Assembly (NCBI RefSeq): GCF_946478885.1
Contig: NZ_CAMLDX010000049.1
Span: 1 to 24,811 of the forward strand
DNA length: 24,811 nt
Reading direction: 5' to 3'
DNA from: an uncultured Bacillus sp.
GTDB taxonomy: Bacteria > Bacillota > Bacilli > Bacillales_B > DSM-18226
The position numbers and the translations under genes are program-made. Below are positions 15,744 to 24,543 of this stretch, in pieces (the first letter of the stretch is position 1; the number at the start of each line of letters is the position of its first letter). The notes beneath the pieces were generated by a model, which saw only the letters and a program-made list of their open reading frames with translations, had not been told where the DNA came from and ran no database searches.

Positions 15744-16883
15744 ATGAAAAAGAAATTTCCGTTTTTATACAGTAGTTCCGGAGTTTCTCCGTATATTTGG
15801 ACATTATTTAGTATTCTGCCCTTTTACTTTATTTATCAATGGTCTTCAACAAAAGAAATTGTAATCGGAATATTATTAACTTTGTTTTTCTTCATTACTT
15901 ACCGCATGGCTTTTTTATCTAAAAACTGGCTGAAATATGTATTGACAGCTCTTTTGATTATTACGTCCATTGCGATGACCAGCTATTTAGGCTATGTCTA
16001 CTTTGCTTTTTTTGTTGCCTATTTAATTGGTAATTTCAGTAACCGAATTGCATTTTTTACGTTTTATATTATTCATTTAGTCTTTTCTAGTGTCGCCATT
16101 AATGTAAATTTTGTCTTGCAGGATCCGCTCTTTTTGGAGCAATTGCCGTTTATCATTATTATTTGGATCAGTGTCATTCTTCTTCCGTTTAATATTTACA
16201 ATCGAAAAAAAAGGGAACAGTTGGAGGAACAGCTTGCCTTCGCCAACAAAAGGATTTCTGATTTGATCGTTCGGGAGGAGAGACAGCGTATTGCTCGAGA
16301 TCTGCATGATACACTAGGGCAGAAATTATCATTAATCGGATTGAAGAGTGATTTAGCAGGTAAAATTCTAGATAAGAATCCGGAGCAGGCTCGTGCAGAA
16401 TTAAAGGATATCCAGCAGACTGCGAGAACGGCCTTGAACGAAGTGAGAAAAATGGTCTCACAAATGAGAGGCATTCGTTTAAAAGATGAAATCAATAGGG
16501 TGAAGGAGATTCTGGCTGCCGCAGAGATTGAAGTAACGATAGAGCAGAAAGAGCCTCTAAACCAGGTTTCGTTATTTCTGGAAAATATATTGAGCATGTG
16601 TTTAAAAGAAACAGTCACAAATATAGTGAAACATAGTCAGGCGACTAAATGCAGCCTTACAATCGAGCAATCAAATGATCTGGTAACGATTATCGTACAG
16701 GATAACGGATTGGGCATGGATCCAAAGGATACCTTAGGGAAGGGAAATGGATTAATTGGAATTAAAGAGCGGCTTGAATTTGTGAATGGTAATTTGGAAC
16801 TTCGCTCAGGCAACGGCGCAACAGTGATTATACGCGTGCCGAATGTTGTGAAACAGATAGAGAAGGAGGGGGAAACACGATGA
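15744..16883 (+). CDS. desK: Thermosensor histidine kinase DesK
   Basis: DesK senses membrane thickness or fluidity and acts as kinase in the cold and as phosphatase for DesR when warm. The 379-residue protein has about five hydrophobic segments in residues 15-150, a coiled linker (RKKREQLEEQLAFANKR), a HisKA_3 dimerisation domain with ERQRIARDLHDTLG, and a GHKL ATPase with NIVKHSQA, DNGLGM and GNGLIGIKERL. The phospho-acceptor is His188, the same number as in B. subtilis DesK. The ATG is 80 bases after des; its stop overlaps the desR start by four bases (ATGA). Confidence 0.93.
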   Translation: MKKKFPFLYSSSGVSPYIWTLFSILPFYFIYQWSSTKEIVIGILLTLFFFITYRMAFLSKNWLKYVLTALLIITSIAMTSYLGYVYFAFFVAYLIGNFSNRIAFFTFYIIHLVFSSVAINVNFVLQDPLFLEQLPFIIIIWISVILLPFNIYNRKKREQLEEQLAFANKRISDLIVREERQRIARDLHDTLGQKLSLIGLKSDLAGKILDKNPEQARAELKDIQQTARTALNEVRKMVSQMRGIRLKDEINRVKEILAAAEIEVTIEQKEPLNQVSLFLENILSMCLKETVTNIVKHSQATKCSLTIEQSNDLVTIIVQDNGLGMDPKDTLGKGNGLIGIKERLEFVNGNLELRSGNGATVIIRVPNVVKQIEKEGETR

Positions 16884-17479
16884 TTCGTATTGTTATTGCA
16901 GAGGATCAGCAGATGATGCTAGGAGCGTTAGGCTCCCTCCTTAATTTGGAAGAGGATATGGAAGTAGTTGGAATGGCGAATAACGGCGAAAAAGTGATAA
17001 CCCTTGTTCACCAAATACAGCCGGATGTTTGCATAATGGATATTGAAATGCCGTTGAAGAGCGGGCTTGATGCTGCTGAAGAATTAAAGGGACAGGGATG
17101 CAAGGTAATCATTCTCACAACATTTGCTCGATCCGGATATTTTCAACGTGCCATAAAAGCAGGAGTCAGCGGGTATTTATTAAAGGACAGCCCGAGTGAT
17201 GAATTAGCCAAAACTATCCGCAGTGTAATTATCGGAAATAGAGTCTATGCCCCAGAGCTGATGGATGATCTGTACAGTGAAGAAAATCCTTTAACGGAAA
17301 GAGAAAAGGAAGTATTAGAACTTGTGGCGTATGGGAAAAACACAAAAGAAATAGCAGACGAGCTCAGGCTGAAAGCAGGGACAGTGCGAAACTATATTTC
17401 TACCATACTTGATAAGTTGGAAGTAAAGAATCGAATTGAAGCGATAGCAAGATCGAAGGAAAAAGGCTGGTTTAAATAG
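16880..17479 (+). CDS. desR: Response regulator DesR (NarL/FixJ family)
   Basis: DesR is the transcription activator of des. The 199-residue protein has a receiver domain with acidic residues Glu8-Asp9, phospho-acceptor Asp54 (VCIMDIEMP) and Lys106-type LLKDSP, followed by a LuxR-type helix-turn-helix (LTEREKEVLELVAYGKNTKEIA, residues 139 on, split here). It is translationally coupled to desK. Its likely target is the dyad ahead of des in the same cluster. Confidence 0.94.
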   Translation: MIRIVIAEDQQMMLGALGSLLNLEEDMEVVGMANNGEKVITLVHQIQPDVCIMDIEMPLKSGLDAAEELKGQGCKVIILTTFARSGYFQRAIKAGVSGYLLKDSPSDELAKTIRSVIIGNRVYAPELMDDLYSEENPLTEREKEVLELVAYGKNTKEIADELRLKAGTVRNYISTILDKLEVKNRIEAIARSKEKGWFK

Positions 17480-17493
17480 ATAGAGCGAAAGTG

Positions 17494-17547
17494 CAAACGG
17501 AAAAATTTGTTTCGAAGATTATTCGAGAAAAATTCTTCCGTTTTTTT
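17494..17547 (+). terminator. Intrinsic terminator after desR
   Basis: AAACGGAA (17495-17502) pairs with TTCCGTTT (17536-17543), extended by AAATTT pairing inside, and the stem ends in seven T residues. It separates desR from the convergent lexA. Confidence 0.85.
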
Positions 17548-17574
17548 GTATGGATCAATTAGACATTCCCGTGT

Positions 17575-18195
17575 TTAATGAATCTGTCGATATACACCGA
17601 TGACTTTTCCCAGAATAGCAACCTTCTTCAGAATAATTGGGTCAAGCATTGAGTTTTCGGGCTGCAGCCGGAAATAGTCCTTTTCCTTAAAGAAACGTTT
17701 AACGGTTGCTTCATCATCCTCTGTCATGGCTACAACAATTTCTCCATTATTGGCTGTGCTCTGCTGACGGACAATAACAAAATCTCCATCAAGAATTCCC
17801 GCTTCAATCATGCTGTCCCCCATTACCTCTAGCATGAACAATTGTTCGTCTGCAGGTGCTAGACGTTCAGGCAGAGGAAAATACTCTTCCACATTTTCAA
17901 TCGCAGTAATTGGCTGTCCCGCCGTTACTTTTCCGACTATTGGAACATTAATGACAGGGGCGTCAATTGGAGAATTTTCATCTTGATCTAATATTTCAAT
18001 CGCTCTTGGCTTCGTAGGGTCCCTTCTAATCAATCCTTTGCTTTCTAGCCGGGACAGATGACCGTGAACGGTTGAACTGGAAGCAAGGCCCACTGCCTCG
18101 CCAATTTCCCGTACTGATGGCGGATATCCTTTAAGTTTGACCTCACTTTTAATAAAATCCAGAATATCCTGCTGCCGTTTTGATAGCTTTGCCAT
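17575..18195 (-). CDS. lexA: SOS repressor LexA
   Basis: LexA represses DNA-damage genes and cleaves itself when RecA filaments form. The 206-residue protein has an N-terminal winged helix ([20 protein letters not shown], residues 25-44) and a C-terminal serine peptidase domain. The self-cleavage bond is Ala92-Gly93 (KVTAGQP), and the catalytic dyad is Ser128 (GDSM) and Lys166 (TVKRF). The ATG follows AAGGAGCACC-type ribosome binding sequence. Its promoter and operator are shared with the divergent yneA gene. Confidence 0.97.
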   Translation of the reverse strand: MAKLSKRQQDILDFIKSEVKLKGYPPSVREIGEAVGLASSSTVHGHLSRLESKGLIRRDPTKPRAIEILDQDENSPIDAPVINVPIVGKVTAGQPITAIENVEEYFPLPERLAPADEQLFMLEVMGDSMIEAGILDGDFVIVRQQSTANNGEIVVAMTEDDEATVKRFFKEKDYFRLQPENSMLDPIILKKVAILGKVIGVYRQIH

Positions 18196-18234
18196 TAAGG
18201 AGCACCTCGATTCTCATTCATTTTACGTACCTTC

Positions 18235-18263
18235 ATTATAGCATGAAAATATATCCTCTACAA
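18235..18263 (-). promoter_or_regulatory. Sigma-A promoter of lexA
   Basis: On the minus strand TTGTAG (18258-18263) and TATAAT (18235-18240) are 17 bases apart. LexA box 1 overlaps the -35. Confidence 0.8.
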
Positions 18264-18274
18264 ACATAAGTTCG
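18261..18274. promoter_or_regulatory. LexA (Cheo) box 1
   Basis: CAAAC-ATAA-GTTCG matches the Gram-positive LexA box CGAAC-N4-GTTCG with one mismatch and covers the -35 of lexA. Confidence 0.8.
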
Positions 18275-18282
18275 AAATAGCG

Positions 18283-18312
18283 TTGACACAAAACAAATGT
18301 TCGATGTATAAT
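18283..18312 (+). promoter_or_regulatory. Sigma-A promoter of yneA
   Basis: Both hexamers are consensus, TTGACA (18283-18288) and TATAAT (18307-18312), with an 18-base spacer. Such a strong promoter fits a gene that is tightly repressed by LexA until damage occurs. Confidence 0.88.
18290..18303. promoter_or_regulatory. LexA (Cheo) box 2
   Basis: AAAAC-AAAT-GTTCG matches the box with two mismatches, both in the left half, and sits in the spacer between the yneA -35 and -10. Confidence 0.75.
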
Positions 18313-18325
18313 GATGTCAATAAGA

Positions 18326-18339
18326 CGAACGTACATTCT
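18326..18339. promoter_or_regulatory. LexA (Cheo) box 3
   Basis: CGAAC-GTAC-ATTCT has a perfect left half and two mismatches in the right half. It lies just after the predicted yneA transcription start. Confidence 0.65.
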
Positions 18340-18357
18340 TTTTAATGGGGTGCTGAA

Positions 18358-19352
<995 letters not shown>

Positions 19353-19456
19353 AATTACTTGCTTTTTGAAAAATGTCATGTAACCTATTATTTAGATATA
19401 AAGATAGTTGGATAAACCATATCAAATGATAGTAAGCAACTGAAATGGAGGATTAC

Positions 19457-19690
19457 ATGCTTTCAAAAGAAAAGTTAGCAAGAATAAATGAGCTGGCCAG
19501 AAAGGCGAAGCAGGCAGGATTAACAGAATTTGAGGCAAAGGAACAATCTAAACTTCGTGCTGAATATTTGCAGACATTCAGATCATCTATGTTAAATACA
19601 CTAAAATCCGTTACAGTTATTGATCCTGAAGGTAATGATGTAACACCGGATAAGTTAAAGAAATTACAACAAAAAAACCAGCTTCACTAA
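19457..19690 (+). CDS. ynzC: YnzC-type DUF896 protein
   Basis: This is a small, soluble, highly charged protein of 77 residues, with a helical hairpin (KLARINELARKAKQAGLTEF) followed by ELRAEYL-like QSKLRAEYLQTFR, typical of DUF896. In B. subtilis ynzC belongs to the LexA-regulated yneA operon; its function is unknown. ATG at 19457 has TGGAGG just upstream (19446-19451); the in-frame ATG at 19445 overlaps that site. It sits 104 bases after yneB, and a terminator follows. Confidence 0.9.
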   Translation: MLSKEKLARINELARKAKQAGLTEFEAKEQSKLRAEYLQTFRSSMLNTLKSVTVIDPEGNDVTPDKLKKLQQKNQLH

Positions 19691-19697
19691 ATCATAA

Positions 19698-19743
19698 GAG
19701 AGTTAACTTTGATTATTTGTTTCAAGGTTACTCTCCATTTTTT
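19698..19743 (+). terminator. Intrinsic terminator after ynzC
   Basis: GAGAGTTAACTTTGA (19698-19712) pairs with TCAAGGTTACTCTC (19722-19735), with one bulge, and a T tract follows (19738-19743). Confidence 0.85.
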
Positions 19744-19834
19744 GTATAAAGATTATATGGGAAATATATCAAAATGAGTTAAACAAAAAGAAAATGGCTG
19801 ATGTTAGTTTTTTTTACTGTTTTTTTTCTAGAAT

Positions 19835-19864
19835 TTGTTGTATAAAAAACACTCTCCCTATAAT
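19835..19864 (+). promoter_or_regulatory. Possible sigma-A promoter of tkt
   Basis: TTGTTG (19835-19840) and a consensus TATAAT (19859-19864) are separated by 18 bases. The predicted leader before the tkt ATG is about 75 bases, with no obvious structure. Confidence 0.55.
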
Positions 19865-19945
19865 ATTAATAGAGTAATGAATCCTGCATATGTAAAGAAT
19901 GTACAATATGATGGTTCAAGTCAAATAAGGAAAGGAATGTTTTAA

Positions 19946-21946
19946 ATGTTTGATCATGTTGATTCTTTGGCGATTGCGTCAATCCGCACATTATCAATAG
20001 ATGCGATTGAAAAAGCCAATTCAGGTCATCCGGGTATGCCGATGGGAGCTGCTCCAATGGCCTATACATTATGGAGTCGTTTTATGAGTCATAATCCAAA
20101 AAATTCAAAATGGTTTAACCGTGATCGCTTCGTGCTTTCTGCTGGCCATGGTTCAATGCTGCTATACAGTCTCCTGCATCTATCAGGGTATGATCTTAGC
20201 TTAGATGATTTAAAGCAATTCCGTCAATGGGGAAGCAAAACACCAGGACACCCTGAATATGGACATACAGCTGGTGTTGATGCAACATCAGGTCCGCTTG
20301 GACAGGGAATTGCCATGGGAGTCGGGATGGCAATGGCAGAACGTCACTTAGCTGCTGTTTATAATAAAGAGAACTATCCAGTTGTTGATCATTTTACATA
20401 TAGTATTTGTGGCGATGGTGATTTAATGGAAGGTGTGTCAGCGGAAGCTGCTTCCTTAGCTGGTCACTTGAAACTTGGAAAACTAGTTGTTCTATATGAT
20501 TCCAATGATATCTCTCTTGATGGTGATTTAAATCAAGCCTTTTCTGAAAGTGTTGAAAATCGTTTTAAAGCTTACGGCTGGCAATATCTAAAAGTGGAAA
20601 ATGGTAATGATCTTGAAGCCATTGCAAAAGCAATTGAAGAGGCTAAACAGGATGAATCCAGACCAGCCTTGATTGAAGTGAGAACGGTGATTGGCTATGG
20701 TTCGCCAAACAAATCTGGTAAATCAGATGCACACGGATCGCCGCTCGGAGCAGATGAGGTAAAATTAACGAAAGAAGCTTATAATTGGACCTTTGAACAA
20801 GATTTTCATGTTCCAAACGAGGTGTATGACCGCTTTAAAACTCTAGTTCAGGAACAAGGTGAGAAAAAAGAAAAAGAATGGGAAGAATTGTTTGCTCAAT
20901 ATAAAAAAGAATACCCTGAATTAGGACAGGAGCTTGAATTAGCAATAAACGGAATGCTTCCAGAAGGGTGGTCAAAAGACCTACCTGTTTATGAAATAGG
21001 AAAAAGTATTGCAAGCCGTGCATCCTCTGGAGAAGCAATTAATGCGATTGCCAAGAATCTTCCTTCATTTTTTGGAGGTTCTGCAGACCTTGCAGGTTCC
21101 AATAAAACAACTATAAAGGGGACTGTAGACTTTTTGCCAGGTTCTTATGAAGGAAGAAATATCTGGTTTGGAGTCCGCGAATTTGCCATGGGGGCAGCCT
21201 TAAATGGGATGGCTCTACATGGTGGATTAAAAGTATTCGGTGGCACATTCTTTGTCTTCTCTGATTATTTACGTCCTGCTATCCGGATGGCTGCTTTAAT
21301 GCAGCTACCTGTCACGTATGTATTTACACATGACAGTATTGCGGTAGGGGAAGATGGACCTACGCATGAACCGATTGAGCAAATAGCCGCATTACGTGCG
21401 ATGCCAAATCTTTCTGTCATTCGTCCTGGTGATGGAAATGAAACAGCGGGAGCTTGGAAATTGGCTGTTGAATCTGTCAATGTTCCAACAGCGTTAGTAT
21501 TAACTAGACAGAATTTACCTACGATTAAGGGAACTGCTGAAAATGCAGTAGAAGGCGTTTCAAAAGGTGGTTACGTAATTTCTCCTGCTAAGAAGGAAAC
21601 TGCCGATGCGCTCCTAATTGCATCGGGTTCTGAAGTAAATCTTGCGATCCAAGCACAACAGGTATTAGAACAAGAAGGTATCTCTGCTGCTGTCATCAGT
21701 ATGCCTTCATGGGATCGCTTTGAACAACAATCTAAAGACTATAAAAAATCTGTTCTTCCAAAATCTGTGAAGAAGCGCCTGGCACTTGAGATGGGCTCAT
21801 CTTTAGGCTGGCACCGTTATGTAGGAGATGAAGGAGATGTTCTGGCGATTGACCAGTTTGGTGCATCTGCTCCGGGAGAAAAAGTCATTGAAGAATATGG
21901 ATTTACTGTCGAAAATGTAGTTGCCCGCGTGAAAGCATTATTCTAA
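19946..21946 (+). CDS. tkt: Transketolase
   Basis: Transketolase moves two-carbon units between sugar phosphates in the non-oxidative pentose phosphate pathway, using thiamine diphosphate. The 666-residue protein (667 in B. subtilis) has His28 in ANSGHPG, the cofactor motif GDGDLMEG (156-163) ending in VLYDSND, the pyrimidine-binding domain with [14 protein letters not shown] and [12 protein letters not shown], and the C-terminal domain. The ATG has AAGGAA about 13 bases upstream. Its place after ynzC and before sirA is that of Bacillus, but a transporter now intervenes. Confidence 0.97.
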   Translation: MFDHVDSLAIASIRTLSIDAIEKANSGHPGMPMGAAPMAYTLWSRFMSHNPKNSKWFNRDRFVLSAGHGSMLLYSLLHLSGYDLSLDDLKQFRQWGSKTPGHPEYGHTAGVDATSGPLGQGIAMGVGMAMAERHLAAVYNKENYPVVDHFTYSICGDGDLMEGVSAEAASLAGHLKLGKLVVLYDSNDISLDGDLNQAFSESVENRFKAYGWQYLKVENGNDLEAIAKAIEEAKQDESRPALIEVRTVIGYGSPNKSGKSDAHGSPLGADEVKLTKEAYNWTFEQDFHVPNEVYDRFKTLVQEQGEKKEKEWEELFAQYKKEYPELGQELELAINGMLPEGWSKDLPVYEIGKSIASRASSGEAINAIAKNLPSFFGGSADLAGSNKTTIKGTVDFLPGSYEGRNIWFGVREFAMGAALNGMALHGGLKVFGGTFFVFSDYLRPAIRMAALMQLPVTYVFTHDSIAVGEDGPTHEPIEQIAALRAMPNLSVIRPGDGNETAGAWKLAVESVNVPTALVLTRQNLPTIKGTAENAVEGVSKGGYVISPAKKETADALLIASGSEVNLAIQAQQVLEQEGISAAVISMPSWDRFEQQSKDYKKSVLPKSVKKRLALEMGSSLGWHRYVGDEGDVLAIDQFGASAPGEKVIEEYGFTVENVVARVKALF

Positions 21947-21984
21947 TCATCATCTGTAATATGGCTTAAAAAGTATAAAATAGC

Positions 21985-22109
21985 AAAAGGACTGTCCCAT
22001 AAGGTGTCAGGCATCCACAATTGATCTATATCCCATGCAGATTTATGCAAGGTGATACTAGATACTGGATTGTGGCGCCTGACACCTTTTCTTTTGGACA
22101 AATCCTTTT
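21985..22109 (+). repeat. Dispersed palindromic element, copy 3
   Basis: Outer arms AAAAGGACTGTCC and GGACAAATCCTTTT, then AAGGTGTCAGGCATCC and GCGCCTGACACCTTTT, make about 125 bases able to fold into one long hairpin. The interior GATCTATATCC and GATACTAGATAC match copy 2 on the same strand. It lies between convergent tkt and the BASS transporter gene, where no other terminator is visible. Confidence 0.9.
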
Positions 22110-22138
22110 CTGTTTCTATTTGTAAATTATATATGGGT

Positions 22139-23101
22139 TTATGCTGATCTTGCCTCGATTTCCTGTTTATGAAAATATTTTCCCAGAAATGTTCCAAATA
22201 AAGAGGAAATAATTTGTTGAAAGAGCATCCCCATCACAACCGGTAGCACAACTAGTGAAGGAAAATAGGAAATAGCCAATACGGCACCAGCACTGATATT
22301 TCTCATCCCACCAGTATAGGTGATAGTGATAACCGACTCTCTATCTTTGAGTAAGATTTTCCCTGTTAAAAAGGCTAAGTAATATCCACAGACAGCTATG
22401 AAGAAAACGGTTAAAGCAATGATAATCAGTTTAAAATCTATCTGCTTAAAATAAGGGGCAATTACAGACCCATTTAGAGCCACAACTGCACCTAGAAAGA
22501 TTTTTGACAAGGGCATCAGCCTTGGCTTCCAAATCCGGCTGGCTGAACCTTTCGTCAGTTGATTTAAAGTCATGCCTGCAACAGACGGTAAGACAATCAT
22601 AAATAATAGTCCAGTCATCATACTAAGAACATCCATCTCGACTTTCTGTCCTACCAATAAAGAAAGACTAAGAGGAACAATAAAAGGAGAGAGTAAGGAG
22701 TCAATTAGAATGATGGCCAAAGTAAGTGCGACATTCCCTTTATGAATAGAAACCCAAATAAAACTCGTAATCCCAGTAGGAATAACCATTCCGAGAACAA
22801 TGCCAGTAATCGTGAAGGAATCACCGTAAAATACAGTATGCCCAATTCCCCAAGCTATAAGTGGCATCAAAATGTGAAGGAATCCAAGGGTTAGGAAAAC
22901 AGGAAAGGGATGAAGCAGAGCAGCTTTTATCGAGTTGAAATTCAGACTAAGACTTCCTTCAAAGGTCATAAAGGCAAATAGCCATGGAACTAAAAAGGTA
23001 AAGTCTTGTATATAGGCTGACAAAAGAATCCCGGTAATGACGCCAGTTGGTGTAATAAAGGGCATCATTTTCGTTAGTGTTGTATTTATTTTCTCTAGCA
23101 T
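22139..23101 (-). CDS. Bile acid:sodium symporter (BASS) family transporter
   Basis: This 320-residue integral membrane protein has about nine or ten hydrophobic segments. It resembles the BASS/SBF family (B. subtilis YocS), with MTFEGSLSLN near residue 45 and PTGITSFIWVSIHKGN near residue 110 matching the family's first inner motifs, and TYTGGMRNISAGAVLA near residue 260 matching the second. Substrates of bacterial members include pantoate, pyruvate or bile-acid-like organic anions, taken up with sodium; this one cannot be assigned. ATG at 23101 has GGGGAG eight bases upstream; a longer frame to 23173 has no ribosome site. It is not part of the usual tkt-sirA block and looks like an insertion. 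Confidence 0.85.
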   Translation of the reverse strand: MLEKINTTLTKMMPFITPTGVITGILLSAYIQDFTFLVPWLFAFMTFEGSLSLNFNSIKAALLHPFPVFLTLGFLHILMPLIAWGIGHTVFYGDSFTITGIVLGMVIPTGITSFIWVSIHKGNVALTLAIILIDSLLSPFIVPLSLSLLVGQKVEMDVLSMMTGLLFMIVLPSVAGMTLNQLTKGSASRIWKPRLMPLSKIFLGAVVALNGSVIAPYFKQIDFKLIIIALTVFFIAVCGYYLAFLTGKILLKDRESVITITYTGGMRNISAGAVLAISYFPSLVVLPVVMGMLFQQIISSLFGTFLGKYFHKQEIEARSA

Positions 23102-23615
23102 ATCTAGTTCTCCCCTTTTTATTACATCTTTTATTATATATCGATAAGGAAAATTGTATAGTGGTGTTTTCATACACTTTTCTCCCTACCAGAAAAAGGT
23201 CCTCTTCAAGAGTATGAGTAAACAAAAGAAATCCGAGCAGGAAAAAATGCTGTTATACATGAAATAAGAAATATCTACTTGTATCAGCCTTCAAATGACT
23301 TACTTAGGATCGGTACAATAAAAAGATTTTTAGCCCTTAGGGATTAAGCACTAATCTTAGAGGATTATATGACAAATGTGGTTAAAAGCATCAAAGTGTG
23401 ATGAAAAATGGTGCAATAGCCTTTTCTTTGAAACGTCCTGTATGTCGAGAAACTGCCTTGATGGTAAGTCTTATTTATGTGAGGAACAATGAAAATAGGA
23501 TAAAATGATGATTTCGACAAAATTAGGCTTGTTTTTTGACACTAACAGACAAGGAAAACAATATCATTTATATATAATAGAAGTTAATTATTGAAAAATA
23601 GAGGAGGATCATACA
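23102..23615. other. Long divergent intergenic region, transporter / sirA
   Basis: These 514 bases hold the divergent promoters. TTCGACA at 23513-23519 is a perfect Spo0A box on the minus strand and TGTCGAG at 23453-23459 is a one-mismatch box. A TATAAT at 23573-23578 may be the sirA -10. A 35-codon frame at 23401-23508 was noted but not accepted as a gene. I see no RNA gene. Confidence 0.5.
23513..23519 (-). promoter_or_regulatory. Spo0A box upstream of sirA
   Basis: TTCGACA is the reverse complement of the 0A box TGTCGAA. It is about 55 bases upstream of the TATAAT at 23573-23578 and 97 before the start codon. sirA is known to be switched on by Spo0A in B. subtilis, so the box is in a meaningful place. 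Confidence 0.55.
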
Positions 23616-24053
23616 TTGAGAACCTATCAGATCTATTTAATTGTTGATGAGTTTGCCTCCCATTTCTTCGGTAGAGAACGAGTTATTTTTCATTTGTTTC
23701 AAGAATATGAAGAATCAAAAGGGGAATATAAACACACATTAGATAAGCAAATTCATTTTATCACGAAACCCATCCAAAAATTAAAAATCTCCCATGGTCT
23801 GACACAATCACTGCAAACTAATCTGAACTTTTATAAAAAAGATGGCAAGTTCTATTTACACACAAAGCAGCATAGTTTTGCTGAACTGGAAATACGTGAA
23901 AGATGTGTATGGGTTAAGGCAAGTGGAAACTATGAGGCTGAGACTGCATTCTTTGAAGTGCTGCGGAAAACAGAGTCTTCGTTTCTGGCCATTGACCTTG
24001 AAAGACAGCACTGTGCTTGGCTTAAACCTATTAAGGAAAGAAAATTTGTCTAG
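23616..24053 (+). CDS. sirA: Sporulation inhibitor of replication SirA
   Basis: SirA binds domain I of DnaA at the start of sporulation and blocks new rounds of replication. The 145-residue protein resembles B. subtilis SirA (YneE) at both ends: YLIVDEFASHFFGRERVIFHLFQ-type start (split: residues 8-30) and the end GNYEAETAFFEVLRK, then LKPIKERKFV. The start is TTG at 23616 with GAGGAGG (23601-23607) eight bases upstream. It lies just before yneF, as in B. subtilis. Confidence 0.88.
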   Translation: MRTYQIYLIVDEFASHFFGRERVIFHLFQEYEESKGEYKHTLDKQIHFITKPIQKLKISHGLTQSLQTNLNFYKKDGKFYLHTKQHSFAELEIRERCVWVKASGNYEAETAFFEVLRKTESSFLAIDLERQHCAWLKPIKERKFV

Positions 24054-24141
24054 ATGCAGATGAAATCATAAAGAGCATATTGTATAATGTCCATTGGTTT
24101 AGTACACTGTATGGTAGACAACATGAAGGAGGAAGTGTTTT

Positions 24142-24357
24142 ATGGGTATGTACATTCTAGTTGGTGCATTGGCATTGTTGGCTGGTGTAGCACTAGGATT
24201 TTTCATTGCTCGAAAATATATGATGAGCTATTTAAAGAAAAATCCACCAATCAATGAACAAATGTTAAAAATGATGATGATGCAAATGGGTATGAAACCG
24301 TCCCAAAAGAAAATCAATCAAATGATGAATGCGATGAATAAACAGCAGGGAAAATAA
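24142..24357 (+). CDS. yneF: Small membrane protein YneF (UPF0154)
   Basis: This 71-residue protein has one N-terminal membrane segment ([20 protein letters not shown], residues 4-23), then a basic, methionine-rich cytoplasmic tail ([19 protein letters not shown]). It belongs to the UPF0154 family; the function is unknown. The ATG follows a strong AAGGAGGAA. It is 88 bases after sirA and may be cotranscribed, though TGTATAAT at about 24080 could supply a separate promoter. Confidence 0.93.
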   Translation: MGMYILVGALALLAGVALGFFIARKYMMSYLKKNPPINEQMLKMMMMQMGMKPSQKKINQMMNAMNKQQGK

Positions 24358-24378
24358 ACGTACTAAGCGTTGGTGTAA

Positions 24379-24408
24379 TTGCGTTTATACTATATTCATG
24401 ATTATAAT
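24379..24408 (+). promoter_or_regulatory. Possible promoter ahead of the recombinase gene
   Basis: TTGCGT (24379-24384) and TATAAT (24403-24408) are separated by 18 bases. Transcripts from here would still pass through the hairpin at 24490-24537. Confidence 0.3.
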
Positions 24409-24489
24409 TCTTTCTGGTAAGGACACTAACTATGAAGTATTCATCCATTTTTAAATGATAATCAAGGTGTAACCTTCATACAAAATTTA

Positions 24490-24543
24490 AACCACCACTT
24501 TTCCTGTTGGAAACTATACCAACTTGAAAGGGTGGTTTTTTTG
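24490..24543 (+). terminator. Intrinsic terminator after yneF, overlapping the recombinase ribosome site
   Basis: AACCACC (24490-24496) pairs with GGTGGTT (24531-24537). Inner pairing of GTTGG (24506-24510) with CCAAC (24519-24523) extends the hairpin. A T tract ends at 24542, and the next codon is the start of the recombinase gene. Confidence 0.85.

Noticed and set aside
23401..23508. A 35-codon frame (ATG at 23401) overlapping the stop of a 10-codon frame that has an AGAGGA site
   Set aside because: The peptide is not recognisable, the 35-codon frame has no ribosome site of its own, and short frames like this are expected by chance in 514 bases.
23536..23578. TTGACA (23536-23541) paired with TATAAT (23573-23578) as a sirA promoter
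   Set aside because: The gap is 31 bases, far beyond the 16-18 that sigma-A tolerates.
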